DNA of 11,420 nt. It comes from Hyphomicrobiales bacterium (GTDB lineage: Bacteria > Pseudomonadota > Alphaproteobacteria > Rhizobiales > Beijerinckiaceae). The stretch is from assembly GCA_025363375.1 (NCBI GenBank), contig JANYDZ010000437.1:1-11420 (forward strand), given 5' to 3'. A program made the position numbers and the translations under genes. Positions 7,057 to 11,420 of this stretch are shown one piece after another (position 1 is the first letter of the stretch; each line of letters begins with the position of its first letter). The notes beneath the pieces are model-generated. The model worked only from the letters and a program-made list of their open reading frames with translations, did no database searches and was not told where the DNA came from.

Positions 7057-8139
7057 TCATTGTTGTTGTTCATTGTTATTGACATCCATTGGAAACAAAA
7101 TACGAAACAGCGTCCCCTGTTCCAACTGGCTCTCGATTTCAAGGCGTCCACGGTGTCTGGCTACAATATGTTTGACGATGGCAAGTCCCAGTCCCGTGCC
7201 GCCACGCGCTCGGCTTAGAGGTGTATCGACGCGATAAAACCGCTCCGTAAGGCGGGGCAAATGCTCGGGCGCTATGCCTTGACCATTGTCGCACACCGTA
7301 AAGATGGTTCCGGCGATCGATTGCGATATGCGGATGTCCACAACGGGCGCCATCCGGGCGCCGCCGCCATATTTGATGGCGTTCTCGACGAGATTTTCCG
7401 CAAGCCGGATCAGTTCGTCCCGATCCCCCGAAATCTTCGCCTGCAAAGGCATGTCGATCTTGATTGCGACGCCCGCATCCCGCGCCATGGGTTCCAGTGT
7501 GTCGGCTATGTGGCGCACGACCGACACAAGATCAACGGATGTCTGAGGGCGGACATGTTCGTTCAATTCGATGCGCGACAAAGCCAGGAGATCATCGACC
7601 AAACGCGCCATCCGCCGCGCTTGCTTGCTCATGATGGCGAGAAATTTTTCGCGCGCTATCGGGTCGTCGCGCGCCGGGCCTTGCAACGTCTCCACAAAGC
7701 CGAGCAACGAGGTCAGAGGCGTGCGCAACTCGTGGCTCACATTGGCGATGAAATTGACGCGCATACGCTCTACGCGCCGCGCCTCCGTGACATCGCGCAA
7801 TTCGAGCACCGCGTGCGTCCGCCCATGCAAAGCGAACGGCGAAACGAACACCTCGAACAAGCGCTCAACCGGCGTGCGTTCATGCCAAAGGACAGTTTGC
7901 CGGTCGGCTCCGGCAAGCACGAGTTGTACGGCCTCAAGCACGCCGGGCGTACGGACCGCAAATGCCAGCGCATCGCCGTTGCGGAGGCCGGCGAATACTT
8001 CACGCGCCGGCGCGTTGGAAACGACGACGCGCGTTCCGCCATCGATGATCAGCACCGGGTCGGGCAACGCATTGATCAACGCTTCCGTGATCCGTCCAAC
8101 CGAATCTTCGTCAGCGCCGTCGTCGACAAAACCCGCCAT
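7057..8139 (-). CDS. phoR: Phosphate regulon sensor histidine kinase PhoR, without membrane anchor
   Basis: The histidine kinase that phosphorylates PhoB under phosphate limitation and dephosphorylates it otherwise. Domain order: PAS (about 15-115, with ALPDPVLIID), HisKA dimerisation domain with the H-box FIANVSHELRTPL (H136), then HATPase_c with N-box ENLVENAIKYG (248-258), G1 DNGQGI (284-289), F-box ERFYRVD and G2 GGTGLGLAI (313-321). The PAS and kinase parts are typical of PhoR. At 360 residues it lacks the N-terminal transmembrane helices of E. coli PhoR (431 residues). The start is fixed by an in-frame stop at 8161-8163, only 7 codons upstream of the ATG, so no membrane segment can be gained by an earlier start. 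The last seven residues, NNNEQQQ, come from a low-complexity triplet run. It lies upstream of pstS on the same strand. Confidence 0.95.
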   Translation of the reverse strand: MAGFVDDGADEDSVGRITEALINALPDPVLIIDGGTRVVVSNAPAREVFAGLRNGDALAFAVRTPGVLEAVQLVLAGADRQTVLWHERTPVERLFEVFVSPFALHGRTHAVLELRDVTEARRVERMRVNFIANVSHELRTPLTSLLGFVETLQGPARDDPIAREKFLAIMSKQARRMARLVDDLLALSRIELNEHVRPQTSVDLVSVVRHIADTLEPMARDAGVAIKIDMPLQAKISGDRDELIRLAENLVENAIKYGGGARMAPVVDIRISQSIAGTIFTVCDNGQGIAPEHLPRLTERFYRVDTPLSRARGGTGLGLAIVKHIVARHRGRLEIESQLEQGTLFRILFPMDVNNNEQQQ

Positions 8140-8328
8140 GCCGCCTGTATTCCCGCTGTTTTAATGTTGCTTCGCACGCCGCTTGCGGCGAACTGCAATT
8201 GATTCTTCGCATCAAATCAAAGGCAAGAAGCAGGTGCTGGACTTGCCCGTCTGCAAAGGAACAAGGAACGTAAATATGACGGTATTGTCGCATCTTGTCG
8301 AATTGGGACAACACGATTGATGGAAACC

Positions 8329-9588
8329 TCAGTCGCAAATCACCGAACGCCCGTCGATACGGCATTTCGCGAAAGGCTTGCCCTTCGTGTCAAGGCCCGT
8401 AAGCGTCCATTTCAGGCCGGACGCGTCGGCCTGATCGCGTTCAAGCAGGGAGAAGCCAAAAATCATCGGTTTTCCGATTCCTGACTTGATGTTCACATTG
8501 TTGACCTGGATGCCTACGACCTTTTCGGGAGCGTTCGGCGAGAGGTCGTCGCCGCCATGCCCCGAGACGATCTGCGCCGGCAAGTCTTCGACGTAGCTCA
8601 GGGCGAGGAACGTATGCAGATGGCCCGAGATGAAGCTTTGCACGTTTGTGGGCACAGCGCCTTTCGCAGCTGCGGCGAGCGTCTTGTTGTCGCCGCTGCC
8701 GACGCCGTTTTTTACATCGTCCATCGCCCACACGGGACGGTGGAACGCCAGCCAGACCGGGCCGGGAATTTCCTTCGCCGCGGCGAACTGTTCCCGGAAG
8801 AAGGCGGCCTGTTTCTCATCGACCTTTTCATTCGCTGTGGAAACGTCCATCACCTGAACAGTCACGCCGCCAATATCCACCATGTAGGGTTTCGCCGGCC
8901 CGAGGCAGCCAGAGACGCCCGTCGATGGATCGAATGCGTAGGGATCGAGCGCGCGCGCCCAACCCTTGCCGCCGCGCTCGCATTCCTCGTGATTGCCCCG
9001 GACCATGATCCACGGAGCGGCGCGCAGAAGCGCATCGCCAGGAATGAAAAAGTCGGAACGCCACACGTCCCAGGTGTCGCCAAAAGGCGTCCCGGCACAA
9101 CCGGCATTGCCCGTTGGGCAAGCGCTTTCGCGATAGTGAAAGTCTCCCACATGCAAGACGAGGTCAGGCCTCAGAGTCGCGCTTACGTCGGCGCCGAGCC
9201 GGAATGGCCATTCGTTCATGTCATTGCAAGCCTGCACCTGCGCGCCTTTAAGACGGCAACCCGTGTCGCCGATGAGCAGGATGCGATCAGCCCGCTGCTT
9301 TGGCAGAGCGAGTGGGACGTCCGCAATCGTCGCCGTTTTCACGCCTTTCGGAATCGCCATCGCACAGACGATTACGCCATAATCTTCGCCTGGGGCGGCG
9401 CGGGTCGTCATGACCGAGTTTGCGCCGTCGAGCGTCGCCGAAGGGCAAGCTCCGGCATCGGAAATGGCGCGCGCCTCAAGACCGCCGGCTGTGTACTGAA
9501 CCCAGTGATAGGCTTCCTTCGCGCCGGCAGGCGACGCAAGCAGGGCAAGACAGGCGACCACGCCGGAAAATCCAGTTTGAAGATTCAT
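8329..9588 (-). CDS. Secreted metallophosphoesterase with purple acid phosphatase motifs
   Basis: An exported phosphatase expected to release phosphate from organic esters in the periplasm or outside the cell. Residues 1-23 are a signal peptide (core VVACLALLA, cleavage after AGA). A region of about 75 residues precedes the catalytic core. The five purple-acid-phosphatase motifs occur in order: GDTG (D108), GDFHY (D149, Y152), GNHE (198-201), xxxH as LAFH (H283) and GHLH (322-325). The tyrosine in GDxxY is the iron-ligand position that gives that family its colour. There are about ten cysteines in the mature part, which fits an oxidising compartment. A two-half-site PHO box lies 43 bases before the ATG. 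The blocks GDTGCRLK and HYRES look like those of a conserved but, as far as I know, largely uncharacterised bacterial group. phoR follows 189 bases downstream on the same strand. Confidence 0.88.
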   Translation of the reverse strand: MNLQTGFSGVVACLALLASPAGAKEAYHWVQYTAGGLEARAISDAGACPSATLDGANSVMTTRAAPGEDYGVIVCAMAIPKGVKTATIADVPLALPKQRADRILLIGDTGCRLKGAQVQACNDMNEWPFRLGADVSATLRPDLVLHVGDFHYRESACPTGNAGCAGTPFGDTWDVWRSDFFIPGDALLRAAPWIMVRGNHEECERGGKGWARALDPYAFDPSTGVSGCLGPAKPYMVDIGGVTVQVMDVSTANEKVDEKQAAFFREQFAAAKEIPGPVWLAFHRPVWAMDDVKNGVGSGDNKTLAAAAKGAVPTNVQSFISGHLHTFLALSYVEDLPAQIVSGHGGDDLSPNAPEKVVGIQVNNVNIKSGIGKPMIFGFSLLERDQADASGLKWTLTGLDTKGKPFAKCRIDGRSVICD

Positions 9589-9630
9589 CGTTTCAACATT
9601 CCCGGAAATTCACGGACGTGGTTAAGCATG

Positions 9631-9652
9631 GTTCGTGACAGTTTCGTGACAG
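9631..9652 (-). promoter_or_regulatory. PHO box upstream of the secreted metallophosphoesterase
   Basis: On the minus strand two identical CTGTCAC half-sites (9652-9646 and 9641-9635) are each followed by GAA plus one base, giving two 11-bp direct repeats as in the canonical CTGTCAT-N4-CTGTCAT PHO box. It ends 42 bases before the ATG at 9588. A weak -10-like TTAACC follows at 9625-9620, at suitable spacing, as expected for an activator-dependent promoter. No third repeat was seen on either side. Confidence 0.85.
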
Positions 9653-10203
9653 CGTAGGAAAAATTCGCCGCGACCAGAAATATCCGCTCACCCGGATGCT
9701 GGCGCGCCGCGCGGCGTCAGGCGTGACGAGAAGGTGAAAGCGGACAGGGTCTGAATCGCGGACGCAAAATGTACCGGACCCGATAGGCCGCCTCGACGTG
9801 TCTGACGGGCGTGGAGAGAGCCGGCCCCATTTGTCTGCACAATTTCCCGCGAAAGATTAAGTGGTGTTCCATCAAGTCCGGGTTGTACCGGATCGTCGCG
9901 CGTTTGTCCCGATGCAGGGAGGGCGCAGGCAGAGCGGACTTGCGACAAACGCGCGGAGGCGAAAAGTTCAGGCGGACATCGCGCTGAACTATCGGTTGAA
10001 GCAAGCTTTGTCCGGTGTGTGCGTCAAGGCTCTAGCACGGGCGTCGGCTCATGCGCCCTTGACGTCCATGCTGGTCTTGATGTCGTGTTTGATCAGCACG
10101 CCGGTGAACAAATCAGTTGATTATGACGGAGCAACCGGGGGATTGTGCCCAATTTGGAGGAGCCGGCGCGTTTTGACGCCGTGCGGTCGTCAGCGTGAGA
10201 CTA
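9653..10203. other. Divergent intergenic region of about 550 bases with no convincing gene
   Basis: This lies between the phosphoesterase promoter and the CYTH-CHAD gene. Overlapping frames of 86-150 codons exist on both strands, but none shows a recognisable domain, and their residue content (Arg, Ser, Pro rich) looks like chance reading of GC-rich DNA. It holds a 12-bp palindrome CGCCGCGCGGCG (9705-9716), a hairpin with arms CGTCAAGG/CCTTGACG (10022-10029, 10057-10064), a small hairpin at 10164-10181, and an orphan GGAGGAG (10156-10162) with no well-placed ATG after it. I saw no PHO box here facing the plus-strand gene. Confidence 0.6.
10022..10064. repeat. Inverted repeat in the region upstream of the CYTH-CHAD gene
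   Basis: Eight-base arms CGTCAAGG (10022-10029) and CCTTGACG (10057-10064) are perfect complements around 27 bases. An alternative inner pairing GGGCG/CGCCC (10039-10043, 10054-10058) competes with it. No T-run follows. It could be a regulator site, a leader structure or chance. Confidence 0.35.
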
Positions 10204-11420
10204 ATGAGCGACAACGCCAACCAGTCCAGGACGCAGCGTCGGCTTGCCGCGAGCCTTGCTTCGGCAATTCCAGATTCGTCGAATCCTCCCGCCGTCGCGG
10301 CGCGGGAAATTGAGTTGAAGCTCATCGGCAAGCGCGGCGCGGTTGAATCGGCGTTTGAGGCGGTCGCGGGCGGAGCCGCAGGATCAAAGCCGCGCGCCCG
10401 AAACCTTATGTCGACCTATTTCGACACCGCCGACGGCGCCTTGCGCGGCAAAAACCACGTGTTCCGCGTTCGCAAAGTCTTCAACCGTTGTGTCGCCACG
10501 CTGAAATGGAAGCAACAAGCGTTCAATTCGCATATCCGGGGCGAATTTGAAGCGCGGCTGCCGTCGATGGAACCCGATGTGGCGGCCCTGCCGCCCAAAT
10601 TCGCGGAAAGATTGCACGCGGCAACCGGCGGTGAGCCGTTGCTCGCGCAATTCATCACGCGAATCAACCGCCGCGCGCATCTCGTCAACTTCGGCGGCGC
10701 AACGATAGAGGTCGCGCTCGACATCGGGGCGATCTTCGCGGGTGACCGTCATATGACCGTCCGCGAACTTGAGCTCGAACTGAAGAGGGGCGAAATCGCT
10801 GCGCTCTACGAATTCGCCGAAGTGATGTCGCGCGAACATGGCCTGAATCTGGCGCCGCTGACAAAGTCCGAAAGAGGATTTTCGCTGGCGATCGACCAGC
10901 CCCCGCGCGAGCGCCGAAGCCGCGCGCCGGAGACCCCGGCGCAGGCGAGCCTCGACGAAATCATCGAGATCGTCACAGGAGAATGTCTCGAGCAATTCAC
11001 CGCCAACTGGCCGGCGTTCGACGGCGCGCGCAAGACTGAACCGGTCCACCAGATGCGCGTCGCCTTGCGTCGCCTGCGGACGGCGCTTTCGATATTCAAT
11101 CGCGCGTTGCCCAATCCGCAATTTGAATATTTTCGCGCGCAGGCCAAATCTCTGGCCGCCGCGTTTGGGCCGACGCGGGACATGGATGTCTTTATCGCGC
11201 TTGTGGAAGACGGGCCTGTCGCGCATTACGGTCGTGACTCTGGATTCGACGCGCTGCTTGCAACCGCGGTGGCTCGCCGCGAGAACGGGTGCGCGCGGGC
11301 GAGCGCTGCTCTCGCTGATTCCCAAACATCCCGCTTCGTGCTTGAGCTCAGAGCTTTTGTCGCGCGACGCGGCTGGCGCAACTCGCTGGAATCCGATGAA
11401 CTCATGAAACTCGATGAGCT
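10204..11420 (+). CDS. CYTH and CHAD domain protein, probable inorganic triphosphatase (3' partial)
   Basis: CYTH domains hydrolyse or bind triphosphates through a tunnel of charged residues; CHAD domains are helical and bind polyphosphate. The frame is open from the ATG at 10204 to the window end (405 codons). After a non-conserved lead of about 33 residues, the CYTH domain (about 34-230) begins with the signature EIELK (E35, E37, K39) and continues with YFDTADGALR, FRVRK, TLKWKQ, RGEFEARL, RINRR and RELELELKRG. The CHAD domain starts near 255 and shows VHQMRVALRRLR (H282, R285, R289, R290, R292) and PTRDMDVF (about 324-330). CHAD domains usually run about 200-280 residues, so roughly 100 or more residues are missing past the edge. 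An in-frame stop at 10174 limits the start to ATG 10204 or GTG 10195; no clear ribosome binding site precedes either. The architecture matches E. coli YgiF-like triphosphatases, and its place beside the Pho genes fits polyphosphate metabolism. Confidence 0.9.
   Translation, partial: MSDNANQSRTQRRLAASLASAIPDSSNPPAVAAREIELKLIGKRGAVESAFEAVAGGAAGSKPRARNLMSTYFDTADGALRGKNHVFRVRKVFNRCVATLKWKQQAFNSHIRGEFEARLPSMEPDVAALPPKFAERLHAATGGEPLLAQFITRINRRAHLVNFGGATIEVALDIGAIFAGDRHMTVRELELELKRGEIAALYEFAEVMSREHGLNLAPLTKSERGFSLAIDQPPRERRSRAPETPAQASLDEIIEIVTGECLEQFTANWPAFDGARKTEPVHQMRVALRRLRTALSIFNRALPNPQFEYFRAQAKSLAAAFGPTRDMDVFIALVEDGPVAHYGRDSGFDALLATAVARRENGCARASAALADSQTSRFVLELRAFVARRGWRNSLESDELMKLDE

Noticed and set aside
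8177..8190. CGCCGC-TT-GCGGCG palindrome upstream of phoR as a terminator
   Set aside because: The two-base loop is too tight for the full stem, and no T-run follows on either strand.
7261..8202. A 313-codon plus-strand open frame opposite phoR
   Set aside because: phoR on the other strand has complete kinase motifs, and the antisense frame shows only charged, low-complexity composition.
8557..9657. A 366-codon plus-strand open frame opposite the secreted phosphoesterase
   Set aside because: The minus-strand gene has a signal peptide and all catalytic motifs, while this frame has none and runs across the PHO box.
10156..10162. GGAGGAG as a ribosome binding site for the CYTH-CHAD gene
   Set aside because: It lies over 40 bases from the ATG at 10204, and an in-frame stop at 10174 prevents an earlier start in that frame.
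9653..10203. A decayed insertion sequence in the large gap
   Set aside because: No matching terminal inverted repeats, target-site duplication or transposase motif could be seen; only short unrelated hairpins are present.
9861..10313. A 150-codon plus-strand frame in the intergenic region running into the CYTH-CHAD gene
   Set aside because: No domain, Arg- and Ser-rich composition, and it overlaps the start of a well-supported gene by over 100 bases in another frame.
10384..11325. A 313-codon minus-strand open frame opposite the CYTH-CHAD gene
   Set aside because: The plus-strand frame carries clear CYTH and CHAD motifs and stays open to the edge; the minus frame is its shadow.

Overview
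The window is a phosphate-acquisition locus from a GC-rich Gram-negative bacterium, most likely an alphaproteobacterium of the Hyphomicrobiales type. The gene order phoR-pstS-pstC-pstA-pstB-phoU-phoB, with both regulators flanking the transporter, is typical of that class. The genus cannot be fixed from the sequence alone.

Layout. Positions 1-1583 (+) hold the 3' part of an exported calcineurin-like phosphoesterase whose start lies upstream of the window. It converges on a seven-gene minus-strand block running from 8139 down to 1630: phoR (sensor kinase), pstS (periplasmic phosphate-binding protein), pstC and pstA (permeases), pstB (ATPase), phoU (signalling adaptor) and phoB (response regulator). 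pstC/pstA and pstA/pstB overlap by 4 bp, and three or four of the seven genes start with GTG. Next upstream, also on the minus strand, is a secreted metallophosphoesterase (8329-9588) with the full purple-acid-phosphatase ligand motif set, preceded by a clean PHO box. A gap of about 600 bases separates it from a divergent plus-strand CYTH-CHAD gene (10204 to the window end), a family tied to triphosphate and polyphosphate.

How they work together. When phosphate is scarce, PhoR phosphorylates PhoB. PhoB should bind the PHO box before the metallophosphoesterase (two perfect CTGTCAC half-sites, 11 bp apart) and a more degenerate PHO-like box overlapping the 3' end of phoR, just upstream of pstS. 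The exported phosphatases would free phosphate from organic esters, PstS-PstCAB imports it, and PhoU passes transporter status to PhoR. The CYTH-CHAD protein would act on inorganic triphosphate or associate with polyphosphate.

No mobile element, CRISPR array, tRNA or rRNA was seen, and no wholly new system. The least ordinary points are a PhoR with no N-terminal membrane segments, the PHO box on the purple-acid-phosphatase-like gene, a strong hairpin between pstS and pstC, and two unrelated-looking exported metallophosphatases flanking one pst-pho block.
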